Position numbers and translations under genes: made by a program
The notes under the pieces: model-generated
What the model was told of the DNA's origin: nothing
Database searches by the model: none
The model's input: the letters and a program-made list of their open reading frames with translations, nothing else
In this document: in pieces, positions 1 through 7,314 of the stretch
Layout of the letters: every line of letters begins with the position of its first letter
How positions within the stretch are numbered: position 1 is the first letter of the stretch
Origin: Brevibacterium sp. UCMA 11754
Lineage (GTDB): Bacteria; Actinomycetota; Actinomycetes; Actinomycetales; Brevibacteriaceae
Assembly (NCBI RefSeq): GCF_021532275.1
Contig: NZ_JACBOT010000011.1
Coordinates: 1 to 64,000 of the forward strand
Direction of reading: 5' to 3'
DNA length: 64,000 bases

Positions 1-170
1 CGAGCTGGTCGGCGATGGTGGCCTTCTGCCCCTCCGAACCATCGACCCAGACGATATCGTCTGGAGTGGTGAGGGTGGCGACCCTGCTGACGAACGAAAG
101 CACCGATTCGCTATCGGTCGGTGCGTTTCTTCAGCTGGTCAGCGACGACGTCATGGTCGAGGACAGTCAT
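1..170 (-). CDS. pckG: Phosphoenolpyruvate carboxykinase (GTP), 5' end only, apparent frameshift
   Basis: Reverse-strand start of a gene running off the left edge. One frame reads LTTPDDIVWVDGSEGQ, which resembles the N-terminal signature of GTP-dependent PEP carboxykinase; that enzyme makes PEP from oxaloacetate in gluconeogenesis. An ATG at 170 with a well-placed AGGAG opens MTVLDHDVVADQLKKRTDR and then hits a stop; the PEPCK-like frame begins at that point, one base out of phase. A tandem CGGTCGGT (115-122) sits exactly at the break, and removing one 4-base copy joins the two parts into a normal N-terminus. The only in-frame alternative start downstream is a GTG without a ribosome site. 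Identity is fairly secure although only about 50 residues are visible. Whether the shift is real or a sequence error cannot be told here. Confidence 0.72.
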
Positions 171-341
171 GAGTGGTCTCCTGGTCAATCGGGATTACGG
201 GTTCCGCCTGGCGGCTGGTACATCTCCACCGTAGGACTCGGACAGGCCTGAAAATCCTGGTTTTGAGTCACTGGAAGATGTGCATTGGATCACAACGGCA
301 TCTCGAAAGACGTGAATGCATCAGCTGAGTGATGTGTCTTT

Positions 342-378
342 GCATAACGGTGATTGTTTGTTGCAAAACGTGATTGTT
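342..378. repeat. Paired direct repeat upstream of pckG
   Basis: GCATAACGGTGATTGTT (342-358) is followed by GCAAAACGTGATTGTT (363-378). The copies differ by one inserted G and one T/A change, and their starts are 21 bases apart, about two helical turns. That phasing suits a regulator binding the same DNA face, most likely acting on pckG, whose start lies about 170 bases away. The regulator is unknown. Confidence 0.4.
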
Positions 379-503
379 CATGGAATCAACACCTTCAACA
401 CCCTCGCCGAGGCGGGTCTCATCTTCTGGTCGAAGCTTTCGTGGATGGTTTTCCGTGCATCCCGGTGCCGCCTGCAGGCAGGCTGCCTACGAGATGGACT
501 TAA

Positions 504-522
504 ATTCTACGAATAGTAGAAT
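504..522. promoter_or_regulatory. Inverted repeat, possible operator
   Basis: ATTCTAC-GAATA-GTAGAAT is a perfect 7-base inverted repeat around a 5-base spacer. Its right arm contains TAGAAT, a plausible -10 element for the membrane protein gene starting at 624, so a dimeric repressor here would block that promoter. This is inference from sequence only. Confidence 0.4.
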
Positions 523-623
523 AAGGGGCAGTTGTCGTCTTCACTGACGACTTCGATCATGCTCTGAATCGGAACTGTCGGGACAGGGCATCTGTGACCT
601 CAAATGAGAATCTAAGGAGCATC

Positions 624-1010
624 ATGCCCCGCACCACCATCGGACTTGGTATCGTCCTCATCGTTGTCGGCGTCATCGCCTACGTCGCAACCTCATTCGC
701 CAGCTGGACCGCTCTGATCCCGGCCATTCTGGGCGCCGTCATCCTCATCTGCGGACTCATCGCACTGAAGAATCAGAAGCTCGGAGTCCACATCGCTCTG
801 GTTGTTGCCATCTTGGGCATCTTCGGCACCGGCATGAACGTCATGAAGGTCGGTGCGCTGATCGCCGGTGAAGCCGAGCGGCCTGCGGCCGTGATCACGA
901 GCATCATCACCTTCGTGCTGCTCATCATCTACGTGATCATGGGCGTGCGCTCCTTCATTGCGGCCCGGCGCTGGAAGAATTCGGCGCAGCCAGAGGCCGC
1001 GCAGCAGTAG
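624..1010 (+). CDS. Small four-helix membrane protein of unknown function
   Basis: The product has 128 residues with about four hydrophobic segments: residues 5-25, 28-47, 54-77 and 88-112. It ends in a short basic and polar tail (AARRWKNSAQPEAAQQ), probably cytoplasmic. I chose the ATG at 624 because AAGGAG (614-619) lies just upstream; an in-frame GTG at 594 has only a weak site. I recognise no catalytic or binding motif and do not assign a family. It is monocistronic, followed by a tRNA gene on the same strand. Confidence 0.7.
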   Translation: MPRTTIGLGIVLIVVGVIAYVATSFASWTALIPAILGAVILICGLIALKNQKLGVHIALVVAILGIFGTGMNVMKVGALIAGEAERPAAVITSIITFVLLIIYVIMGVRSFIAARRWKNSAQPEAAQQ

Positions 1011-1111
1011 CCTGCTGACTGCCCCGTGGAGGGGCTGCGGATTGCCGATCGAGCGAGCCCGGCCCCTCCCTGCCGAAGCCGCAAATGTGGCGAAGCGCAC
1101 TCGGGCCGAAT

Positions 1112-1141
1112 TTGAGCTTGGGTGAATTCGGTGTGTATAGT
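1112..1141 (+). promoter_or_regulatory. Likely sigma-70-type promoter of tRNA-Arg
   Basis: TTGAGC (1112-1117) and TATAGT (1136-1141) are separated by 18 bases and lie about 35 bases before the mature tRNA 5' end, the expected arrangement for a vegetative tRNA promoter. Confidence 0.55.
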
Positions 1142-1175
1142 TGATCGAGTTGCAGGGCGAAAGTCCAGACGACAT

Positions 1176-1248
1176 GCGCCACTAGCTCAACGGATAGAGC
1201 ATCTGACTACGGATCAGAAGGTTGGGGGTTCGAATCCCTCGTGGCGCA
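1176..1248 (+). tRNA. tRNA-Arg (anticodon ACG)
   Basis: The acceptor arms GCGCCAC and GTGGCGC pair perfectly, with discriminator A at 1248 and no encoded CCA. The anticodon stem TCTGA/TCAGA encloses the 7-base loop CTACGGA, giving anticodon ACG, which after A-to-I editing reads CGU, CGC and CGA arginine codons. The T arm contains GGTTCGAATCC. Total length is 73 bases, and all cloverleaf elements are present. Confidence 0.95.
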
Positions 1249-1255
1249 CAGTAGC

Positions 1256-1295
1256 AAAGCCCTTCACCAGCAGAAATGTTGGTGAAGGGCTTTTT
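1256..1295 (+). terminator. Intrinsic terminator after tRNA-Arg
   Basis: A 14-base perfect stem (AAAGCCCTTCACCA at 1256-1269, TGGTGAAGGGCTTT at 1280-1293) closes a 10-base loop and runs into TTTTT. It begins 8 bases after the tRNA, a textbook rho-independent terminator. Confidence 0.92.
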
Positions 1296-1390
1296 CGATG
1301 CGGTGCACACTTCGACGCCGTCTTAATGCGTTGAGCACCTGGGGCCGAGGCTTCGAGCTGTCTGAGGGTGCTCGACGCTAGGATTGGACC

Positions 1391-2194
1391 ATGGCCGCAA
1401 TCACTGCAGATGACGGTATCCGTCTCGAGTACACCCGGGCCGGAGACTCCTCCGGTCGCCCAGTGGTGCTGTTGGCCGGATTCAAGGCGCCTGCGACCAG
1501 CTGGCGCTACCAGGTCGGACCGTTGACACGGGCTGGATACGAGGTGTTCTCCGTCGATCTGCGCGGTCACGGCAACGCCGATCACCCCGAGTCAGGTGTG
1601 ACAATGGAGCGGCGCGGTCAGGATGTGGCGCGGGTTCTCGAGGTTCTGGAACTCACAGATGTTCTGCTCGTGGGCGGATCCATGGGCGGCAATACAATCT
1701 GGCCCTATCTCACCCAATTCGGCGCTGATCGCATCGCCGGAATCGTCATCGTCGACCAGACCCCGAAGATGCTCAACACCCCTGACTGGCCTCACGGATA
1801 CTACGGCTACGACGAATCCAACGTCGACGCCTTCTTCGCCGAGGGCATTCCTCCCACCGGGCACGGCACCCCCGTCTGGAAGCGGGGCAGGCGCATGCTG
1901 CGTCTGCTCAAGGCCATGAAGGGTGTGGATCATAGCCTCAGCCGCGGCGAGCTCGCACTTCTGAACGACCACGCGAAGGCCGATTGGCGTCCGGTGATCG
2001 AAGGTGCCGACGTGCCCGTGCTCTTCGTCGCCGGAGCCGAGAGCGAGCACTGGCCAGCATCGCATGCAGCCGCGACCGCGGGGCTGGCTCCGATCGGCTC
2101 ATCGACGGTCATCCCCAATGATGGGCATGCTGCCAACATTGAGCAGCCCGAGGCTTTCAACCAGATCCTGCTCGAGTTCGCCGGGTCCCTCTGA
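1391..2194 (+). CDS. Alpha/beta hydrolase
   Basis: A 267-residue protein with the alpha/beta hydrolase fold. The HG-like oxyanion strand is VVLLAGF (25-31), the nucleophile elbow is GGSMGG with Ser97, and the C-terminal catalytic histidine lies in NDGHAANIEQP near residue 246. It probably hydrolyses a small ester or amide in the cytoplasm; the substrate cannot be read from the sequence. The ATG at 1391 has AGGA seven bases upstream. The gene stands alone and ends in a repeat-rich region facing the stress-protein gene on the other strand. Confidence 0.88.
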   Translation: MAAITADDGIRLEYTRAGDSSGRPVVLLAGFKAPATSWRYQVGPLTRAGYEVFSVDLRGHGNADHPESGVTMERRGQDVARVLEVLELTDVLLVGGSMGGNTIWPYLTQFGADRIAGIVIVDQTPKMLNTPDWPHGYYGYDESNVDAFFAEGIPPTGHGTPVWKRGRRMLRLLKAMKGVDHSLSRGELALLNDHAKADWRPVIEGADVPVLFVAGAESEHWPASHAAATAGLAPIGSSTVIPNDGHAANIEQPEAFNQILLEFAGSL

Positions 2195-2292
2195 CCGGAA
2201 CTGGGAGCACCGATGAGTGTCCGTTGAGCGGTGGACGGAGGCCGGAGGTGCGACAGATTCCGGCGGACCGGCGAACATGGTCGCAGTCGGTC

Positions 2293-2338
2293 GGCCAGCC
2301 AGCCAGTCAATCAACCAGCCAGCCAGCCAGCCAGTCGG
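2293..2338. repeat. CCAG tetranucleotide repeat tract
   Basis: Short runs of tandem CCAG (GCCAGCCAGCCAG) are broken by TCAATCAA. The tract abuts the stop codon of the minus-strand stress-protein gene, so it would form that gene's 3' untranslated tail. Related CCAG/CTGG tracts follow argG and the 3-dehydroshikimate dehydratase gene. Such tracts are prone to slippage. Confidence 0.8.
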
Positions 2339-2698
2339 TCAGTTCTTGACGGCCAGGACCGGGACCGGGGAGTCGAGCAAGAGTCGCTGACTGATGGAAC
2401 CGATGAGAGCCTTGCCGACTCGTGATCTGCGCCTCATGCCGATGACAAGACGCACGACCTCGGGCCGCTCATCGAGTTCGTCGAGGACCGCCTCGGCGGG
2501 GTCCCTGTCTCCTCGGCCCGTGCGGCTGATGACGGTATAGTCGACCCCGCTCTCATCGAGGGCCGTCGTATCGAAGGCGCTGTTGAGTCCGAGTGAGACG
2601 ACGATGAGGTCGGTGTTGAAGAGCTTGGCTTCGGCGATGGCGGCAGTGACGGCTGGCGCGCCTTCCTTGCGGTCGGGAACGGCGACAAGTACGGACAT
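2339..2698 (-). CDS. Universal stress protein (UspA family)
   Basis: 119 residues with an N-terminal VLVAVPDRKEGAPAVTAAI strand-helix unit and a C-terminal GMRRRSRVGKALIGSISQRLL segment. The latter fits the Usp nucleotide-binding pattern (G-x2-G-x9-GS), so it is probably an ATP-binding stress protein. It is shorter than the usual 140-150 residues. AAGGAG lies 8 bases before the ATG. It is the last gene downstream of the inositol transporter, 59 bases away, so co-expression with inositol uptake is possible. Confidence 0.85.
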   Translation of the reverse strand: MSVLVAVPDRKEGAPAVTAAIAEAKLFNTDLIVVSLGLNSAFDTTALDESGVDYTVISRTGRGDRDPAEAVLDELDERPEVVRLVIGMRRRSRVGKALIGSISQRLLLDSPVPVLAVKN

Positions 2699-2757
2699 GG
2701 TGAAACTCCTTGCTTGGGAGAATGGGTGAGCTGGCAGAGATTGGGTGATGGCGGAGT

Positions 2758-4173
2758 CTACTCACCGTACTTCGAGCGGAATTCGGCCTCGAGATCTTCG
2801 AGAGTCTTATTGCGGGTCTCAGGAACGAAGAAGTAGATGAAGATGAGGGCCAGAACTCCGAGACCCGCGAAGAGGAAGAACGTGTTCGCGATGCCGAGTC
2901 CGCTGACCACACTCGGGAAGAACTGTGCGACAGCCGCATTGGCCAGCCACAGAGCGAAGACGCAGATGCCCATCGCGAAGGAACGGATCTTGAGTGGGAA
3001 GATCTCTGCCAGCATGAGCCACACGAGCGGTCCCAGAGTTCCCTGCATGGAGAAGACGAACAGCACGACGAAGACGAGGATGGCGTAGGCCTTGAACGTT
3101 CCCTCGGGCAGAAACACGGCGGAGAGCCCGATGAGCAGATGGAACGAACTGGTGAGCGTGAAGCCTCCCAGCAGCATGAATCTGCGCGGGAGCTTGTTGA
3201 TGAGCAGGATTCCAACAGTCACACCAAGGACTGAGAAGAGCCCGTTGAAGGTGTTGGCGACGATGGCGGCATCAGCGGAGAAGCCGGCATCTGTGAGCAG
3301 CTGGGTGCCGTAGTACATCACCGAGTTGATGCCGGTGAGCTGCTGGGCGACGCCGAGGCCGACTCCGATGAGGACGAGGCGCAGCACCCATTTCGAGGCG
3401 AGGTCGGAGACACCACCGGTCTTGGCGACCTCCTCCTGTTCGGCAAGCAGTTCGACCTCGCGCATCTCCGCCTCGGCGCGTTCGTTCGATCGCACCTGTT
3501 TGAGCACTCCCAGGGCCTGTTCGTCACGCTTCTTCGAGATCAGCCAGCGGGGACTCTCCGGCAGGAAGAGCATGCCGATGAGCAGCGCGATGGCGGGCAG
3601 GACCGCGACGGCGAGCATGTAGCGCCATACGCCTTCATGCTCTCCCCAGATGTTGAAGATGATCGCGTTGATGACGAAGGCCGCGAACTGACCGGAGACG
3701 ATCATCACCTCATTGCGAGTCACGAGTGAGCCGCGCCGTTCGAAGGGAGCGAGCTCGGCCAGGTAGACGGGAACCGTCGTCGAGGCGGCGCCGACGGCCA
3801 GTCCCAGGAAGAACCGAGCACCGGTGAGGAACTGCCAGTTCGGCGACAGCGCGCAGGCGAGGGTGCCGACGACGAAGAAGCAGGCCAGCAGAATGATGTT
3901 CGATCGCCGTCCGAATGCATCGGAGAGTCGTCCGCCGACCACTGCGCCGAAGGCCGCACCGATAGTGAGGAAGCTGACGACGATTCCCTCGGTCCTCGGC
4001 GTCAGACCGAAGTCATGGGCCAGGGGCTCGAGTGCGCCGTTGACCACACCGGTGTCGTAGCCGAACAGCAGGCCTCCGAAAGTGGCGACCACCGCGATGA
4101 TGCCCAGTCTTGAGGTGTGCGGGCCCTTGGTGTCGGGCGGAAGGTCCACCAGCGATTTCTGTTCACCACTCAT
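2758..4173 (-). CDS. iolT: Sugar-porter MFS transporter, probable myo-inositol permease
   Basis: 471 residues with about 12 membrane helices and sugar-porter signatures: FGYDTGVVNGA in helix 1, GRRSN after helix 2, PESPRWL before the central loop and PETRNKTLEDLE at the C-terminus. Family members are proton symporters for hexoses, pentoses or inositol. Its place at the end of the inositol operon makes myo-inositol the likely substrate. The ATG at 4173 lies about 10 bases after AAGGAG, whereas the GTG at 4182 is too close to that site. A 194-base gap separates it from iolH, so it may have its own promoter. Confidence 0.88.
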   Translation of the reverse strand: MSGEQKSLVDLPPDTKGPHTSRLGIIAVVATFGGLLFGYDTGVVNGALEPLAHDFGLTPRTEGIVVSFLTIGAAFGAVVGGRLSDAFGRRSNIILLACFFVVGTLACALSPNWQFLTGARFFLGLAVGAASTTVPVYLAELAPFERRGSLVTRNEVMIVSGQFAAFVINAIIFNIWGEHEGVWRYMLAVAVLPAIALLIGMLFLPESPRWLISKKRDEQALGVLKQVRSNERAEAEMREVELLAEQEEVAKTGGVSDLASKWVLRLVLIGVGLGVAQQLTGINSVMYYGTQLLTDAGFSADAAIVANTFNGLFSVLGVTVGILLINKLPRRFMLLGGFTLTSSFHLLIGLSAVFLPEGTFKAYAILVFVVLFVFSMQGTLGPLVWLMLAEIFPLKIRSFAMGICVFALWLANAAVAQFFPSVVSGLGIANTFFLFAGLGVLALIFIYFFVPETRNKTLEDLEAEFRSKYGE

Positions 4174-4367
4174 GGCTTTCACTCTCCTTTGAATGATTCT
4201 CGAATGATTTCTCAGTCGGGCCGCGGTTTGCGGTTCGATGATGCCGCCGCTCCAACATCGGTTGATGCGGATAGGCGTGATGATGTCGTCTTGTTAGTCG
4301 GTTTCGTCAGCGATGCCAGCGTTGCGGGGATGCGGATGCTCGAAGGGGGAGCGCTGCGTCGGGCAGC

Positions 4368-5252
4368 TCAGCCGGCGCTGCCTCCATAGGCGGAGGCGAG
4401 TTCGTTGATGCGCTGCGTCTGGAACCGGCTGACTGCATCGTTGTTCTCGTTCTCGCCGAACACGTTGGACACGATGAGGCCGTCCTCGCGATCGACGAAT
4501 CCGCTTCGGGCCAGGGTGGCGAAGAGAGCGTCGAAATCGACGTCTCCGTCACCGATCTTGAGATGCTGATGCACTCGCGCCGAGGTGGTCGGCGGGTTCG
4601 CGATGTACCGCAGCCCGTGCGAGGCCCGATGGTCGAAGGCATCGGAGATGTAGACCGCGCGTAGGCGTTCTCCGAGTTCCTCGACCAAGGTGTCGAGGCA
4701 GTCCCCGTAGTGAAAGGTGTGCGGGGCGACGTAGGCGAAGCCGACCGCCTCGGAATCGAGTCCGCGCAGGACCCTCCAGGCCTCATGGCCGTCCTCGACG
4801 AAGTCATCGGGGTGCGGGTCGAAGTTGAGCTTCATGCCCTCCTGCTCGATGATCGGCAGCAGTTCGTCCATCGACCGGTAGAAGGACTCCTCGGAGTCTT
4901 CGAAGGATTCCGGGCGACCGCTGAACTCGGTGTTGATGGTCCCCACGCCGAGGTCGAGGGCGATCTCGATGACGCGGCGGAAGTTCTTCACCGCTGCCGC
5001 GCGCTTGGACTCATCGGGCCAGGAGATCCGCTGCACCGGCAGCAGAGCGGGAACCGTGATCCCCGCGGCTTCGACGGCCTGACCGAAGCGCCTGATGAGG
5101 TCGCGGTCCATCTTCGGATAACGGAAGTGCGTGGCGAAGTCCGGGTGCGGCGTCAGCTGGAGATGCTCGAACCCGAGGTCCGCGGTCACCGCCGGAAAGT
5201 CGAGCAGGCGATGCGTGTGGTGCAGCGGTGTGGGGTCATAGGCGAGCTTCAT
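4368..5252 (-). CDS. iolH: IolH-like sugar phosphate isomerase/epimerase family protein
   Basis: 294 residues forming a xylose-isomerase-like TIM barrel. It carries landmarks I associate with IolH: TPHPDF near the start, NTEFSGRPE, FDPHPDDFVEDGHEA, APHTFHYGD, the FDHRASHGLRYIANPP stretch and VHQHLKIGDGDVD. The conserved Glu, Asp and His positions suit a divalent metal site. IolH lies in many iol operons, but its reaction has not been firmly settled to my knowledge. Nine bases separate it from the dehydrogenase upstream, so they are co-transcribed. Confidence 0.85.
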   Translation of the reverse strand: MKLAYDPTPLHHTHRLLDFPAVTADLGFEHLQLTPHPDFATHFRYPKMDRDLIRRFGQAVEAAGITVPALLPVQRISWPDESKRAAAVKNFRRVIEIALDLGVGTINTEFSGRPESFEDSEESFYRSMDELLPIIEQEGMKLNFDPHPDDFVEDGHEAWRVLRGLDSEAVGFAYVAPHTFHYGDCLDTLVEELGERLRAVYISDAFDHRASHGLRYIANPPTTSARVHQHLKIGDGDVDFDALFATLARSGFVDREDGLIVSNVFGENENNDAVSRFQTQRINELASAYGGSAG

Positions 5253-5261
5253 GATGCGTCC

Positions 5262-6290
5262 TCAGAGGTAGAAGGCTGGAGTCTCGGGGAGATTGAGGGA
5301 GCGGGGCCTGCCGTCCGACAGCGACGCGACCCCCTCCTGGCAGGCAACGGCCACCTTGTACCCGTCCCAGGCGGAGGGCCCCGCGATGGTCCCCTTGCAG
5401 GCAGCATCGACCCAGGCCTGCACCTGATTGTCATAGGCAGTGGCGAAGCGTGTGGTGAAATCCGCGTGCTCCGCGACGCCGGAGCGGCCCTGATGCCATA
5501 GTTGGAGGCCGCTGGGTTCGCCGATGCGGGCGATCCCGGAGTCGAAGACGGCCTCCGTGGTCACCTGGTAGCCGAATTGGATGCTGACGTTCATCTCCAG
5601 ATCCACGAGGGTTCCGTTGGCGAGTTCCATGAGCACGAGGATCGGTTCCTTGAGACGCTCGGGAGTGAGCCGATTGCGGCGGGCGTGTTTGACCTCGAGC
5701 GTGACGATGGGGGAGTCGGCCAACCAGGGCACGACGTCGAACTCGTGCACGACAGAGTCGTTGATGAGGGACTCCTGCAAGTAGGAGTCCGGGACCGAGG
5801 GGTTGCGATGGGCGCACCGGAGCATGAGCAGTTCGCCGGCATCCTCCGAGTCCACAAGTTCACGCAGCTGCCGGTATTCGGGATCGAAGCGGCGCATGAA
5901 ACCGACCTGGATCAGGTGCTCACCGGTGGCCTGCTCGGCTTCGAGGATCCGCCAGGAGGATTCTGGATCCGGGGTCAGCGGCTTCTCGCACAGGATGGGC
6001 AGCTTCGCCTCGAGGCAGGGGAGGAGGACCGGTTCGTGGAGGAAACCGGGGGTGGCGATGAGGACACCGTCGATGGCCTGGTCCTCGAGCGCATCCTCGA
6101 TGCGGGAGTAGCCGACAGCTCCCGGCGCATTCTCCAGCGCCGAGGCGACTCGGGACTCATCGGGATCGACGACGGCCGAGACTCTGGCTCCGCTGATCGT
6201 CGAACCGATGCGTTTGACGTGGTCTGCGCCCATCATGCCGGCGCCGATGACGCCGACCCTGAAATCATGGGCCGAGTCTGTAACGGTCAT
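5262..6290 (-). CDS. iolG: Gfo/Idh/MocA oxidoreductase, probable inositol 2-dehydrogenase
   Basis: 342 residues. The Rossmann motif VGVIGAGMMG opens the protein, followed by the family hallmark CEKPLT and by NDSVVHEFDVVPWL, which supplies the catalytic Asp/His region. IolG oxidises myo-inositol to scyllo-inosose with NAD+, the first step of the pathway, and genome context supports that role. The ATG at 6290 follows AGGAG at 5 bases; an in-frame GTG two codons earlier would sit on the ribosome site. Chiro- or scyllo-inositol as substrate is also possible. Confidence 0.82.
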   Translation of the reverse strand: MTVTDSAHDFRVGVIGAGMMGADHVKRIGSTISGARVSAVVDPDESRVASALENAPGAVGYSRIEDALEDQAIDGVLIATPGFLHEPVLLPCLEAKLPILCEKPLTPDPESSWRILEAEQATGEHLIQVGFMRRFDPEYRQLRELVDSEDAGELLMLRCAHRNPSVPDSYLQESLINDSVVHEFDVVPWLADSPIVTLEVKHARRNRLTPERLKEPILVLMELANGTLVDLEMNVSIQFGYQVTTEAVFDSGIARIGEPSGLQLWHQGRSGVAEHADFTTRFATAYDNQVQAWVDAACKGTIAGPSAWDGYKVAVACQEGVASLSDGRPRSLNLPETPAFYL

Positions 6291-6323
6291 TGTCACTCCT
6301 GTGTTCGTGCGGTTGCCTGTGTT

Positions 6324-6343
6324 GTGTGAGTCAGTGTGAGTCA
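6324..6343. repeat. Tandem 10-bp repeat between iolE and iolG
   Basis: GTGTGAGTCA occurs twice in direct tandem, followed by a degenerate third copy (GTGTGGGTTG). It lies in the 75-base gap inside the inositol operon. No function is evident; slippage expansion is the simplest explanation. Confidence 0.6.
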
Positions 6344-6365
6344 GTGTGGGTTGTTAATGTCGCAG

Positions 6366-7280
6366 TCAGCGGTCGACGACGGCCGCCTGTGTCGAACCGA
6401 GGATCGTCGCCAGGGTGCGTTCGGCGATCGGGAACGGGGCGTCGACGCTGCAGCCGAACATGTCCTGTTCGACGATGGCGAAGATGTCCTCGTCCAGGCC
6501 TGAAACGGCCTCGATGATCGGGTCGAGGGGCGGGATCCCTTGGTCCGGTTCGACCATGATCCCGTCGGCGACCGCCTCGGCGAAGGGGACGTCGGACTTG
6601 AGGACGTCGAAGATCTTGATCGGGTCGACCTGCTTGAGGTGGAGGTAGCCGATCCGGGACGGGTAGTCGGCGATGAGCTTCAGATTGTCGCCCCCGTAGT
6701 AGGAGAAGTGGCCGGTGTCGAGGCACAGGTTGGTGAACCGCTCGTCGGTGAGTTCGAGGAAGCGTTCGACCTCCGAATGGGTGCCGACGTGTGAGTCCGC
6801 GTGGGAGTGGAATTGCTGGTGGAGACCGAACTCCTCGAACAACGCCCTGCCGAGTGAATCGTGACCGGCCGTCAGCCGCTTCCACTGCTCGTCATCGAGA
6901 GTCCGCGGTTCGAGCACTTCGGTGGTGGCGTCGGAGCGCCACAGATCGGGGATGACGACTATGTGCTCGCCGCCGAGTTCGGCTGTCAGGGCGGCGACGG
7001 CTTCGGCCTGCTTCCAGGCACGTTCGAACTGGTCGTCGGTTTTGTGGAAGCCGGTGAACACGGTTCCGCCGGAGAGCTTGAGGCCGCGGGAGTCCAACTC
7101 CTCGCGCAGCTGCTCGGGATCCGTCGGCAGATAGCCGTAGGGGCCGAGTTCGATCCACGTGTAACCGGCCTCGACCACCTCGTCGAGGAAGCGCTGCCAG
7201 GGGACCTGGCCGGGATGATCGGGCATCCACACTCCCCACGAGTCGGGGGCGGTGCCGATGCGAAGTGACTTCGACGTCAT
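6366..7280 (-). CDS. iolE: IolE-like protein, probable inosose dehydratase
   Basis: 304 residues, TIM-barrel isomerase/epimerase fold. It begins with RIGTAPDSWGVWMPD and continues with DEVVEAGYTWIELGPYGYLP, which I associate with actinobacterial proteins annotated as inosose dehydratase. That enzyme dehydrates scyllo-inosose to 3D-(3,5/4)-trihydroxycyclohexane-1,2-dione, the substrate of IolD next door. CLDTGHFSYYGGD and the FHSHADSHVGT stretch supply likely metal ligands. The ATG at 7280 is chosen because AAGGA lies 8 bases upstream; a longer frame extends into iolD without support. Other cyclitol isomerase roles cannot be excluded. Confidence 0.8.
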   Translation of the reverse strand: MTSKSLRIGTAPDSWGVWMPDHPGQVPWQRFLDEVVEAGYTWIELGPYGYLPTDPEQLREELDSRGLKLSGGTVFTGFHKTDDQFERAWKQAEAVAALTAELGGEHIVVIPDLWRSDATTEVLEPRTLDDEQWKRLTAGHDSLGRALFEEFGLHQQFHSHADSHVGTHSEVERFLELTDERFTNLCLDTGHFSYYGGDNLKLIADYPSRIGYLHLKQVDPIKIFDVLKSDVPFAEAVADGIMVEPDQGIPPLDPIIEAVSGLDEDIFAIVEQDMFGCSVDAPFPIAERTLATILGSTQAAVVDR

Positions 7281-7314
7281 TGTGATGTCCTTGGAGTTGG
7301 TCTTGCAGGGGTAA

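Larger units (their letters stand above)
171..623. promoter_or_regulatory. Intergenic control region between pckG and a membrane protein gene
   Basis: About 450 bases with no convincing gene. It holds two near-identical direct repeats (342-358 and 363-378) and an inverted repeat (504-522), listed separately. The region must carry the pckG promoter on the minus strand and the promoter of the plus-strand membrane protein gene. A 66-codon open frame at 316-516 has no ribosome site and an unremarkable sequence, so I do not count it as a gene. Confidence 0.5.

Noticed and set aside
15..251. 78-codon plus-strand frame at the left edge
   Set aside because: It is antisense to the PEP carboxykinase 5' end, whose minus-strand translation gives a recognisable signature.
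316..516. 66-codon plus-strand frame in the left intergenic region
   Set aside because: No ribosome site, no family character, and it spans the direct repeats and part of the operator region.
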